From positions 1 through 36,010 of the forward strand of contig REDK01000059.1 of the NCBI GenBank assembly GCA_007693535.1: a stretch of 36,010 nucleotides of DNA, in the 5' to 3' direction. The translations under genes and the position numbers were made by a program. Shown here one piece after another: positions 6,993 to 17,091 of the stretch (positions are counted from its first letter, which is position 1; every line of letters begins with the position of its first letter). This DNA comes from Chromatiaceae bacterium (GTDB taxonomy: Bacteria; Pseudomonadota; Gammaproteobacteria; Chromatiales; Chromatiaceae). The notes beneath the pieces are model-generated. The model did not search any database. It worked only from the letters and a program-made list of their open reading frames with translations, and had not been told where the DNA came from.

Positions 6993-7558
6993 GGGTTGTC
7001 GATACCTTGCGGGATAAAAGCGAAGCAGGGCGTTAGCGCCGGCGCAGGGGCCGTGGCAGAGGGTCGTCGTGGCCGGGCACGGCTGCCGTCGATAATGGCA
7101 TTCCAACGCAAATTCAAGGGTCAAATGCCGGGGCCAGGGGTCGATCTGGCAGCGGCTCCCGCTGCCGGCCTCCTGCTGACCCGGTGTCGGACCGGTGACG
7201 ATTCCGGCCACCAGCCGACCGGGGCGGGCATCCTAACCAGACTGGCCGCCCTCTGCATCTATTGCAGCATCGGCCCTTGCATGCGCGCTGCGAAACCGGG
7301 TCGGGGCCGCCGCCATCGCCAATCCGTACCCGCTAGTCGAGCGCCGGTTCAGCGCCGGTTCAGCGCCGGCCCGGGTCGGTCGACTGGGGCGTCCCTCTGC
7401 TATCCTTGCCTTCCCATGCCCGTTGATGCCCCAACTGCCGAGATGCGACCGCGCGGCGCAGCCAGCCGCCGGTCTCTGACCCCCGGGCCTCCCAAGCAGG
7501 ACCGGACACCGCCTGCCGGTCCCGCGCGTGAGGTCTCCAGCCTAAAGGGACGCCCCCG
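6993..7558. other. Divergent intergenic region between htpG and the lipoprotein gene
   Basis: No gene could be supported here. It holds the likely heat-shock promoter of htpG (7092-7118), an 11-base repeat GCGCCGGTTCA standing twice plus a partial third time at 7341-7373, and a possible weak -10 box TATCCT at 7401-7406 for the + strand gene. Confidence 0.6.
7092..7118 (-). promoter_or_regulatory. Sigma-32-type (heat-shock) promoter of htpG
   Basis: Read on the minus strand, CTTGAA (7118-7113) is a full match to the RpoH -35 element. After 12-14 bases follows TGCCATTAT (7100-7092), which resembles the RpoH -10 element CCCCATnT. A transcript from here would have a leader of roughly 90 bases before the htpG ATG at 6992. 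Known RpoH control of htpG in Enterobacteria supports the reading. Confidence 0.6.
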
Positions 7559-9771
<2,213 letters not shown>

Positions 9772-10130
9772 ACCCCCACCTGCCCGCGGCGGCACGGGCT
9801 GGCTGTCCGATCGCCACTTGATCCATCACGATGGTGCACGGCTCGGCCAAGGGACCCGCTGAACTATTCAGCATGCCCTTCGGGGCAGGATGCCCCGCCA
9901 TGTAGTGACGACGATAGCGTCGCATACCGCTCTTGGGACGACGCTGACGCTCGCGCATATTAATGATTATTATTGCGGTTTGCCAGCCGTGACCGCCGGT
10001 GGGCACTGGTCCGGGGCCGCTAGTCGCCGCATCCGGCGCTCATTGTGACCGATTGCGCAACCGCGCCCCTTTGGTTGTCTATACTGCCTATCGGGTCAAT
10101 CCGGTCCCGTCGCGCAGGAAGTACCTCATC
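9772..10130. other. Intergenic region upstream of the RAYT gene
   Basis: No gene supported. It contains the REP-like hairpin at 9902-9922, a second small hairpin TGCCC-TTCG-GGGCA near 9875-9888, a notably AT-rich patch around 9956-9976 and a TATACT hexamer at 10080-10085 that may be the -10 box of the transposase gene. Confidence 0.5.
9902..9922 (+). repeat. REP-like element: GTAG plus small palindrome
   Basis: A GTAG tetranucleotide at 9902-9905 stands three bases before a perfect 5-bp hairpin CGACG-ATAG-CGTCG (9909-9922). A GTAG foot followed by a palindrome is the layout of REP sequences served by RAYT transposases, and a RAYT gene starts 209 bases downstream. Only one copy is seen, so the call is tentative. 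Confidence 0.3.
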
Positions 10131-10880
10131 ATGGCCAGGCTACCGCGTTTTATCCTCCCCGGTTATCCTCAGCATGTGATCCAGCGGGGCAACAACCGCC
10201 AGGTCATCCTCCGCGACGAGGACGATTGCTGGTTTCTGTGGCAGCGGCTGCGGGATGCCGCCGATCGCTTCAGTTGCGAGATCCATGCCTATGTGCTGAT
10301 GCCGAACCATTTCCATCTGCTGTTGACGCCCTGGCAAGAAGACGGAATGGGCAAGCTGATGCAGTACACCGGGCGCTACTTTGTCCAGCATGTAAACAAC
10401 CGCTACGGGCGGACCGGTACGCTATGGGAGGGGCGCTATCGTGCCACCCTGCTGGACCCGGATGCCTATCTGCTGACCGCGCTGCGCTATGTCGAAAGCA
10501 ATGCCGTGCGCGCCGGCATCGTCGCCGCACCAGCGGATTACGACTGGTCCAGCTTTGGAGCCAATGCGCTTGGCCAAGACGACGAGTTGGTCACTCCGCA
10601 CCCGGTCTACGAGCGTCTCGGGCGCACCCCCAACACGCGCCAGCAGGCCTACCTGGCCAGCTTCGATGCGCCCTTGGACGAGGGGCTGCTGAAGGCGATC
10701 CGCGATGCCACTAACAAGGCCTGGGTGCTTGGCGATAGCGCATTCTGCACCGAGGTGGAGAGCCGGCTGAACCGCCGCGCCCGGCCGCGCCCGCGGGGTG
10801 GGGATCGCCGTTCGGCCGCCTATCGTCAGGCCCTGGCACGCACCAGCGCACGTGCCGGCGGGGCCAGCGGGCATCGCTGA
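10131..10880 (+). CDS. REP-associated tyrosine transposase (RAYT, IS200-like Y1 family)
   Basis: A 249-residue single-strand transposase of the HUH/Y1 type that is usually not itself mobile but acts on REP hairpins. The opening MARLPRFILPGYPQHVIQRGNNRQ is typical. The HUH motif is MPNHFHLLL with His60 and His62, and the likely nucleophile is Tyr120 in RYVESNAVRAG. The stretch GTLWEGRYR between them is also conserved. After residue 200 the protein ends in an Arg-rich tail. AGGAA precedes the ATG and a TATACT -10-like box is found at 10080. No terminal inverted repeats or target duplications were seen, which agrees with a domesticated single-copy gene. It appears intact. Confidence 0.93.
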   Translation: MARLPRFILPGYPQHVIQRGNNRQVILRDEDDCWFLWQRLRDAADRFSCEIHAYVLMPNHFHLLLTPWQEDGMGKLMQYTGRYFVQHVNNRYGRTGTLWEGRYRATLLDPDAYLLTALRYVESNAVRAGIVAAPADYDWSSFGANALGQDDELVTPHPVYERLGRTPNTRQQAYLASFDAPLDEGLLKAIRDATNKAWVLGDSAFCTEVESRLNRRARPRPRGGDRRSAAYRQALARTSARAGGASGHR

Positions 10881-11126
10881 TCGGCGTGACCGGGAGCCGG
10901 CCTGCCGGTCTCGCGGCAGGTTCAGCCGCCATCGTGTCGGCATGGTGCGGGCGGCGCGCTCGACCGCGCGCCGTTCATCGATCGGCCCCCGCGTCGGCTG
11001 CGCGCGGGTGCGTGGCCGGCATTGCGGCCCTGCTCCCGGCCGTCTAGCATCGCGGGCTTTCGCCGCTGGAACCGCTCGCCCTGAGCGGTTGCCCGACGCG
11101 GCCCAAGCCCCGGCAGCCCGCCCGCC

Positions 11127-11450
11127 ATGTCCAAGATTCATGTCGTCCGCCGTCATGAGGCCGGCCTCGTCACCGCCCGCACCGAGATCGAGCGCGTCGC
11201 CGCGCGCATGCGCGACGATCACGGCGCCGCTTATGCCTGGAACGGCAACACCCTGCATTTCTCCCGCGGCGGTCTGCATGGCCAGATCGCGGTCACCGAC
11301 CTGGAGGTGAAGCTGACCATCCGGTTGGGGCTGCTGTTCGCCCCCATGCGCCATCAGATCGAGACCCGGCTGGTGGAGAAGATCGATCGCGCCTTGGCCC
11401 GGTATCATGCCGGCCAAGCTGCAGACGCCGTCGGGTCGCCGCCCGGCTAG
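11127..11450 (+). CDS. Polyhydroxyalkanoic acid system family protein
   Basis: A 107-residue protein recognised as the PHA-granule-region family (PF09650). Features are the opening KIHVVRRHEAG, the segment VAARMRDDHGAAYAWNGNTLHFSRGG, and LTIRLGLLFAPMRHQIETRLVEKIDRAL. Members are found near polyhydroxyalkanoate genes and are presumed granule-associated, without a known reaction. No pha synthase gene is in this window, so the gene stands apart from the pathway here. The 246 bases before it show nothing else coding. It faces the RND permease gene convergently. Confidence 0.8.
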   Translation: MSKIHVVRRHEAGLVTARTEIERVAARMRDDHGAAYAWNGNTLHFSRGGLHGQIAVTDLEVKLTIRLGLLFAPMRHQIETRLVEKIDRALARYHAGQAADAVGSPPG

Positions 11451-11612
11451 CCTGCCGCTGTGTCGCTGGTCGAGTCGCTGCGGCTGCGGCCGGCGGCCTC
11501 TCCGAGGCGGTGAAAAGACGTTTCATCAGCCGTTTGTCGTGCAAAAGCGACTTTCATGGGCGCGATGATCGAGGCGGGTGCGCCGGGTGCAGGGACGAGG
11601 GGTCGAGGTTTT

Positions 11613-14600
11613 TCACCTGCGCGCCTCAGCGCGCGTTTCATACCCATGCGCCGTACTCCCCAGCAGCCGATAGACCATCGGCACGAGTAGCAACGAGACC
11701 AGCGTCGAGAAGGCGAGCCCGGCGACGATGGTAATGGCCAGCGGTTGCAGCAGCTCGGCGCCTTCGCCCACCGCCAGGGCCAGCGGCAGCATGCCGAACA
11801 CCGTGGTCAGGGTGGTCATCAGGATTGGGCGCAGGCGCAGGCGCGCGGCGGTGAGGATGGCGCGGGTGGGATGATCGCCGGCGCGGCGGCGCTGCTCGAT
11901 GAACTCGACCAGCACGATGGCGTTGTTGACCACGATCCCGGCGAGCATGATCAATCCTAGCCAGACCGGCATCGACAGCGGGGTGGCGGTCCAGCTCAGG
12001 CCGAGCACCACCCCGATCAATGCGAATGGCACCGAGAGGACGATGATCAGCGGGTTGCGCAACGACTCGTATTGCACCGCCATCACCACCAGCACCAGAA
12101 ACAGGGCCAGCCCCAGCAGCAGCCGTCCGAGGTCGCGGCCCTGTTGCAGCGCCTCTAGGTTGCCGGCCTCGTACAGGACGTAGCCGGGCGGAAGGGCCAG
12201 ATCCTCGGTGGCGGCGAAGGCGCGCTCTAGCGCCGTCTCCAGGGTGATGCCGGGGCCGAGCGCGGCGGTGACCTCCACCACCCGCTGCTGGCGCTCACGC
12301 AGGATGGTCTGTGGCTGTGGCTCCACCTGCACCGCGGCGACATCGCCCAGGCGGATCGGCTGGCCATTGCTGAACAGCACGATCGACTCCAGTGCCCCGG
12401 GGCTGTCCAGGTCGGCTTGGGCCAGCCGCAGGCGCACGTCCACCCGCCGGTCGCCGTCGATGAGTTCGGTGATGACTCGCCCCTCCAGCGCAAAGCGCAC
12501 CACGTTGCCGATCTCCTCCACCGGTAACCCGAAGGCGGCGGCGCGCTCGCGATCGACACGGATGGTCAGTTCCTGCACCAGCTCCTCGTTGGAGTGCTGC
12601 ACGTTGGTCAACCCGGACACTGTCTTCAGGCGCGCGGCGACCTGATCGGCCAGATCGATCAGGGTGTCGAGGTCCTGGCCCTGCACGCGCAGGCTCAAAT
12701 CATCGTCGCCGCGGCTCATGCGAATGCCGCGGATGCCGCGACTGCTGACAAAGGCCTGCAGGCCGGGGATGCCGGCGGCGGCGAGATCCCGGCGCAATTG
12801 TGCCATCCACTCCTGGGTGCCGGTTCCGCGCTCGGCCAGTGGCAGCAGCTGTACCTGCAGGCTGGCGCGATTGCCGCTCTCGAAGGTGGAGCGGCCGAAG
12901 ACGAAGCCGCCAACGGTGCTGAATACCGAGCGCACCCCCGGCTGTGCCCGCACCAGATCCTCGACCCGCCGCGTGAGCGCGTCCATCTGTTCCAGGTCGA
13001 TGCCGGTGTCGGCGGTGAGGGTGACGAAGATATCGCCCTCGTCGAGCCGCGGCAGAAACTCCTGGTTGCGGTCGAAGAAGCCGGGCACGATCAGCACTAG
13101 CGCCAGACCGAACGCCAGCGGCACCACCCAGGGCGCGCGCAGTGCCTGGCCGAGCAGCCAGGCATAGCCTTCCTGCAGTGCCGCGACGCCGGCATCGAGG
13201 CCCCGGCGCAGCCGCCCCGGCGGGCGCGCCGGCACCCGCGCGGCCAGCGCCAGCCCCAGCGTCAGCGCCACCACCAGCGAGGCGACGATGGCTGCCGAGA
13301 TGGTGAAGATCAGCTCGCGGAACAGTAGCCCAACTAGCCCGCCGATGAATAGGAACGGCAGCACCGCGGCGAGGTTGGTGGAGGTGGCGGCGACGATTGC
13401 GCCGGTGACTTCGCTGGCGGCGTCGGCGGCGGCCTGGTGGGCGGTCTCGCCCTGGCGCTGATGGCGCTCGATGTTCTCCAGCATCACGATCGTGCTATCG
13501 ACCAGCATGCCAACCCCGAGCGCCAGCCCGCCCAGGGTCATGATGTTGAAGCTCAGCCCGAAGGCGGCCATCAGGATGAAGGTCACCAGCACGGCGATCG
13601 GGATGGCGCTGCCGATGATTAGGGTGCGGCGCAGGCTGCCGAGGAACAGGAACACCACCAGCATTGCCAGCAGCGCCCCGCCGAGCGCGGCACTGGCCGC
13701 GTTGCGCAGGGCATGGCGGATGAAGCGCGCCTGATCGTCCACCTTCTCGATGGTCAGCGCCGGTGGGATCAAGCCGGCGTCGCTCAAGCGTGCCAGTTCC
13801 CGGTCCACTGCCGCGACCACTGCAACGGTGTTCTCCAGCGGCTGCTTCTGGATCGAGAGCTTGATCCCGGGGGACTCGTCGAGGCGGATGCGCAGACGCT
13901 CCTCGGCGGCCCCGTCGATGACCTCGGCTACCTCGCCCAAGCGCAGCACCGGGCCGCCGTCGAGGCTGCGCAGCAGGTCCTCGTCGACGCCGCGCCTCAG
14001 CCCCGGATTGGCTGCCTGGGTCGCGAGCGGCAGGTCGCGCAGTTCCTCCACCGAGGTCAAGCGCCCGCCGGTGCGGCCGCTGATCTCGCCATCGGCCATG
14101 CGCAGACGCCCGGCCGGCACGTCGCGATTGGCCTGGCGCAACGCCCGCTCTAGCCCCAGCACGTCGATACCGAGTGCCGCCAGCCGGAACTGGTCGGCAC
14201 TGATGCGCACCTCCCGCGCCAGCCCGCCGCCGGTCTCGGCCGCCGCCACCCCGGGCAGATTGACCAGTAGCGGGGCGAGTTCGTATTCCACCCAATCGCG
14301 CAATTCCAGCGGGTCCAACAACGGTGAGCCGACCACGTATTCGGCCACCGGCAATTGGAACGGATCGCGCTTGAAGATGGTCGGCGGCTCGATGCTGTCG
14401 GGCAGGAAGCGCCGCGCCCGATCGAGCCGAGCACTGGCATCGCGCAGCGCCAGATCGATGTCGTCGCCGTAGCGGAACGAGAGGTCCACCGCCGAGCGCC
14501 CCTCGCTGGTGCGCGACTGGATCGCGACCGCCCCCTCGGTGATCGCCAACTGCTCCTCCAGTCGGCGCGTCACATCGTCCTCCATCACCCGCGCCGGCAC

Positions 14601-14789
14601 CCCGGGATCATTCACCCGCACGCTCACGTCCGGATAGACGATGCTCGGCAAGAGATCGACGTTCAGCCGCCCCAGCGCAAAGCCGCCGAGCACCATCGCT
14701 GCCAGGGTGAGCATGATCACGCCGATGGGATGGCGGACGGACCAGTGGGAGAGGCGGTTGGGCATGGGGGCGGCAGCCGGGTTTGGCAT
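11613..14789 (-). CDS. RND-family efflux permease without adjacent adaptor
   Basis: An inner-membrane RND (AcrB/MMPL superfamily) transporter of about 1058 residues that uses the proton gradient to export substrates. It begins SHWSVRHPIGVIMLTLAAMV as the first membrane helix, has the large periplasmic porter parts and the second helix bundle ending GLIMLAGIVVNNAIVLVEFIEQ. The helix-4 motif reads GVGMLVDSTIVMLENIE: only one Asp stands where HAE-1 pumps have two adjacent ones. The start is uncertain: ATG at 14789 or 14765 both lie just before the first helix, and the frame is open to 14915. No ribosome-binding site decides it. No membrane-fusion protein or outer-membrane gene is adjacent, unlike the second RND gene at 25787. 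Confidence 0.88.
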   Translation of the reverse strand: MPNPAAAPMPNRLSHWSVRHPIGVIMLTLAAMVLGGFALGRLNVDLLPSIVYPDVSVRVNDPGVPARVMEDDVTRRLEEQLAITEGAVAIQSRTSEGRSAVDLSFRYGDDIDLALRDASARLDRARRFLPDSIEPPTIFKRDPFQLPVAEYVVGSPLLDPLELRDWVEYELAPLLVNLPGVAAAETGGGLAREVRISADQFRLAALGIDVLGLERALRQANRDVPAGRLRMADGEISGRTGGRLTSVEELRDLPLATQAANPGLRRGVDEDLLRSLDGGPVLRLGEVAEVIDGAAEERLRIRLDESPGIKLSIQKQPLENTVAVVAAVDRELARLSDAGLIPPALTIEKVDDQARFIRHALRNAASAALGGALLAMLVVFLFLGSLRRTLIIGSAIPIAVLVTFILMAAFGLSFNIMTLGGLALGVGMLVDSTIVMLENIERHQRQGETAHQAAADAASEVTGAIVAATSTNLAAVLPFLFIGGLVGLLFRELIFTISAAIVASLVVALTLGLALAARVPARPPGRLRRGLDAGVAALQEGYAWLLGQALRAPWVVPLAFGLALVLIVPGFFDRNQEFLPRLDEGDIFVTLTADTGIDLEQMDALTRRVEDLVRAQPGVRSVFSTVGGFVFGRSTFESGNRASLQVQLLPLAERGTGTQEWMAQLRRDLAAAGIPGLQAFVSSRGIRGIRMSRGDDDLSLRVQGQDLDTLIDLADQVAARLKTVSGLTNVQHSNEELVQELTIRVDRERAAAFGLPVEEIGNVVRFALEGRVITELIDGDRRVDVRLRLAQADLDSPGALESIVLFSNGQPIRLGDVAAVQVEPQPQTILRERQQRVVEVTAALGPGITLETALERAFAATEDLALPPGYVLYEAGNLEALQQGRDLGRLLLGLALFLVLVVMAVQYESLRNPLIIVLSVPFALIGVVLGLSWTATPLSMPVWLGLIMLAGIVVNNAIVLVEFIEQRRRAGDHPTRAILTAARLRLRPILMTTLTTVFGMLPLALAVGEGAELLQPLAITIVAGLAFSTLVSLLLVPMVYRLLGSTAHGYETRAEARR

Positions 14790-15040
14790 CGCTGGCGATG
14801 CCAGGGAGGTGGGGGCGTGGCGCGCGAGGGAAACCCTGGTCGCAGGCGCGGTGGCTAGGCAGGCAAGAACCGCGCTGGGTGTCGTCCCGGTGGCCGTGAA
14901 TCCTGCGCTGACCATCCGTGGCGCATCCGTGCAGTCTTGCGCGGGGTTGCCGCGGCTCGGGCGCTCGTCTAGGATCGACCCAGGCTAGCGACGAAATTCG
15001 GCTGCATGCCGTGTGGCGCGCGGGTCTCGATCCGCGGGCC

Positions 15041-15760
15041 CTATATCCCCAGCCTACTCTTCTTCTCGAAGGCCGCCAGATTGAGCGGCCTTCGCCTTGT
15101 GTAGAACACCTCCCGGCGGCCGCCCTCCAGACGATCCAGGTCATGGATTTCGCCGACCTGCGGCCAGATCAGCTCTAGGAACCGCTCCTCCCGCCGCTCA
15201 TAAAAGCGCTGTAACGCCCACAGGTAGTAGTCCACGGCCTGCAGACCCGCACAGTTGGGCGGGGTGCTGGAGACGACCTCGTTGGTCGCTGGATGGTTGA
15301 TGCCGAAGCTCCATGCAAAGGCCGCTGCCGCGTGCTCCAGGGCTGCACGGAAGGCGGCATTGCGAGACTTGTTCCCGCGCTTGGCGAAGCAGATGCGGAC
15401 CTCGTCCGCCATGTCGTGCAGCTTCTCGAACAGCTCGCGCACCAGGAAGTCGTACTGCTCGTTCTCCCGGTAGCGGTAGACCGAGTCGCGTGTGTTCTGC
15501 TGCTGAACGTATGCGGCCAGGTCGGTCTTGTCCCGCACCACGGCGTAGAACCGCACCTCGGCTTTCAGCAATAGGCGATAGACCTCCCGACGCACCTCCG
15601 GGATGTCGTCCTTGGCGTGGAAGGCCAGGGCGGTCTTTCGTTGCTGCGGCTGCATCGAGGGCACGGCCTTGAAGTAGGGGTCGGCCAGCAACTCCTCGCG
15701 CAGCGCGGTCAACTGTGCGCCCAACACCTCCGGCTCGTCGATTTCGAGCTTACCGAGCAT
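15041..15760 (-). pseudogene. DUF3800 protein, N-terminus lost
   Basis: A 239-codon open frame matching the C-terminal part of DUF3800 proteins: FHAKDDIPEVRREVY, AVVRDKTDLAAYV, and CAGLQAVDYYLWALQRFYERREERF near the end. Full members begin with a short strand and a DESG motif; that part is missing here. The frame begins only at the ATG at 15760, immediately next to the broken end of a nucleotidyltransferase gene on the same strand (15763-15867), so a deletion probably fused the two. DUF3800 proteins are common in defence islands; their reaction is unknown, though an RNase-H-like fold has been proposed. A shortened functional protein cannot be excluded because the frame itself is intact. Confidence 0.7.
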
Positions 15761-15762
15761 GC

Positions 15763-15867
15763 AGTAGCATCCTCGCGGGCGTGGGAGCCGAAGAGGAGGA
15801 TGCGTTCGGGTTCGGCCGCCCGCGCGAGCTGCTCCACGACGCCCGCGATCTGAGCTTGGGTGATCAT
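15763..15867 (-). pseudogene. Minimal nucleotidyltransferase (MNT) fragment
   Basis: The first 35 codons of a minimal nucleotidyltransferase: MITQAQIAGVVEQLARAAEP followed by ERILLFGSHAREDAT, the strand and the GS motif of this fold. In complete proteins a serine/aspartate motif of the type SDxDL follows within about ten residues; here the sequence breaks off and continues into the DUF3800 remnant in another frame. Intact MNT genes usually pair with a HEPN gene as toxin-antitoxin or defence modules. The start at 15867 is 13 bases behind the stop of the neighbouring remnant (15881), the spacing of an operon. Confidence 0.65.
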
Positions 15868-15880
15868 CGGCGGCGGATCG

Positions 15881-16318
15881 TCAGGTTTTCGCGCTGGTGC
15901 TCGCGGCGAAGGCACCTGGCCAGCCGCCGTGCTGCTCGATGCCCTCGTCGATCTTCTACGTTAGACGGATGGTCTCAGAGAGGGCTTCGAGGATGGCCGG
16001 CACGCCGCGAAGGAAGGGGTTGGCTTGCTTTTCGGTCTCGATACTGGCGTCGAGCGCAGCGACTGCACGGGCGCGCACTGCGTCCAGCAAGGCCTTGCGG
16101 GAGCGGCTGGTAGTCTCAGCGCCCATGAGGACGCGGATCTTGTCGAGTGGCTGCCAATGACCGTCCAAGGCCAGACGTGCCACGATCTCGAAGTAGCCGG
16201 TGGCGATGTCGAACGCCTTGGCGATCCCGCACCATTCCTCAAGGTAGCGGAGGCCGGTCCAGCGCTCGACGCTGTTGTCGACGATGAAGAGGTCGCGGCC
16301 CGTGGATTCAGGGGGCAC
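15881..16318 (-). pseudogene. PLD-like/helicase N-terminal remnant with in-frame stop
   Basis: From a GTG start at 16318 (AAGGA upstream) the frame reads GRDLFIVDNSVERWTGLRYL, then FDIATGYFEI and DKIRVLMGAETTSRSRKAL, ending near NPFLRGVPAILEAL. This is the start of large (about 1000 residues) helicases with an N-terminal phospholipase-D-like domain, common in defence and restriction islands. The frame hits TAG at 15956-15958 after 120 codons; without that stop it would continue 24 more codons (KIDEGIEQHGGWPGAF) to a TGA at 15881. The last piece may be the original C-terminus of the helicase or of another gene, joined by internal deletion. The family call is from memory of the motif set, the truncation is seen directly. 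Confidence 0.6.
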
Positions 16319-16917
16319 CGAGGGGGTTCCTTGCGGTGACGGGACGCAAGATGGGCGGCCTCACGAGAAACTGGTCAGCCTGGAAACAGACCGGAATCGG
16401 TGGTTCGCCAGCAACATCAGTGCTGCTGTGACGTGGTCAAGCGTTGGTGGACGGCCTCGGATAGTCCGAAAAGGCATCGACCGCGAGCGGACCGGCCTGA
16501 TCAGGCAGGCTGACGCGGGGTGGCCTGGGCGTGCCCCGAGGCATTGGCAGGTGCCGGTCGGCAGTGGCACCCGGTCAGCAGGCGGTGCGCGCCGCGAGGT
16601 GGCACCGCAAAAGGGAGCCGCCGCGGTTCGGTTTGGCCCGTCGAGCTTGCCGGCAATGCCGGCAACGACAGGCCGCATGGAAGCATGGATAATAGGCCGC
16701 CGCGGTGGGGAACGCGCCGCGGCCGGCGCCCGCCACTGTGAATATTTCGCGACAGGGTTCCGTTTTACTCAATCTGTTGTAGCCTTTCATTGAAGTGCCG
16801 CCTAAAGCATTCGGTGGTTCCCGCCGGGCTGGCGGTGCGGCCGGCTGCGATGTACCAACCAGCGGCGTCCCTCCGCCGGGATCGCTGTTACTACCCCACG
16901 CACGAGTCGCCTCGTCC
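16319..16917. other. Gene-free stretch beside the defence-island remnant
   Basis: Nothing coding could be supported over 599 bases. A perfect 8-bp hairpin TTGCCGGC-AAT-GCCGGCAA lies at 16647-16665. The part 16739-16795 is clearly richer in A and T than its surroundings and is the best place for a promoter of the + strand genes that follow, but no clear -35/-10 pair is seen. Confidence 0.5.
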
Positions 16918-17091
16918 ATGGCCTATAAGCGCCGCCAACGCCGTCCCGATCCCTTTGCCCTGCTGTTGTTGGTGCTGGCACTGGGCATGTCTCTGACTCT
17001 GGGTTATCAGATCAGCCTCTACCAAGGCAAGCAGGCGCAGCCGGTGGCCCGGCAGGCATTGCCCCCGGTGCCAGTGGTCGCCGATGGCTGA
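16918..17091 (+). CDS. Small single-pass membrane protein, unknown
   Basis: A 57-residue frame: a basic start MAYKRRQRRPDP, one hydrophobic helix (FALLLLVLALGMSLTLGY), and a Gln/Pro-rich tail ending PVPVVADG. The basic head followed by the helix predicts a cytoplasmic N-terminus and a periplasmic tail. Its last 8 bases overlap the start of the Gfo/Idh/MocA gene (17084), which argues that it is real and co-transcribed. No family is recognised. The frame is open somewhat further upstream (to 16795), but the residues there look like random GC-rich sequence, so the ATG at 16918 was preferred. Confidence 0.6.
   Translation: MAYKRRQRRPDPFALLLLVLALGMSLTLGYQISLYQGKQAQPVARQALPPVPVVADG

Noticed and set aside
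10131-10880. Complete IS200/IS605 insertion sequence
   Set aside because: No tnpB, no clear end hairpins and no neighbouring copies; the protein motifs fit a stand-alone RAYT.
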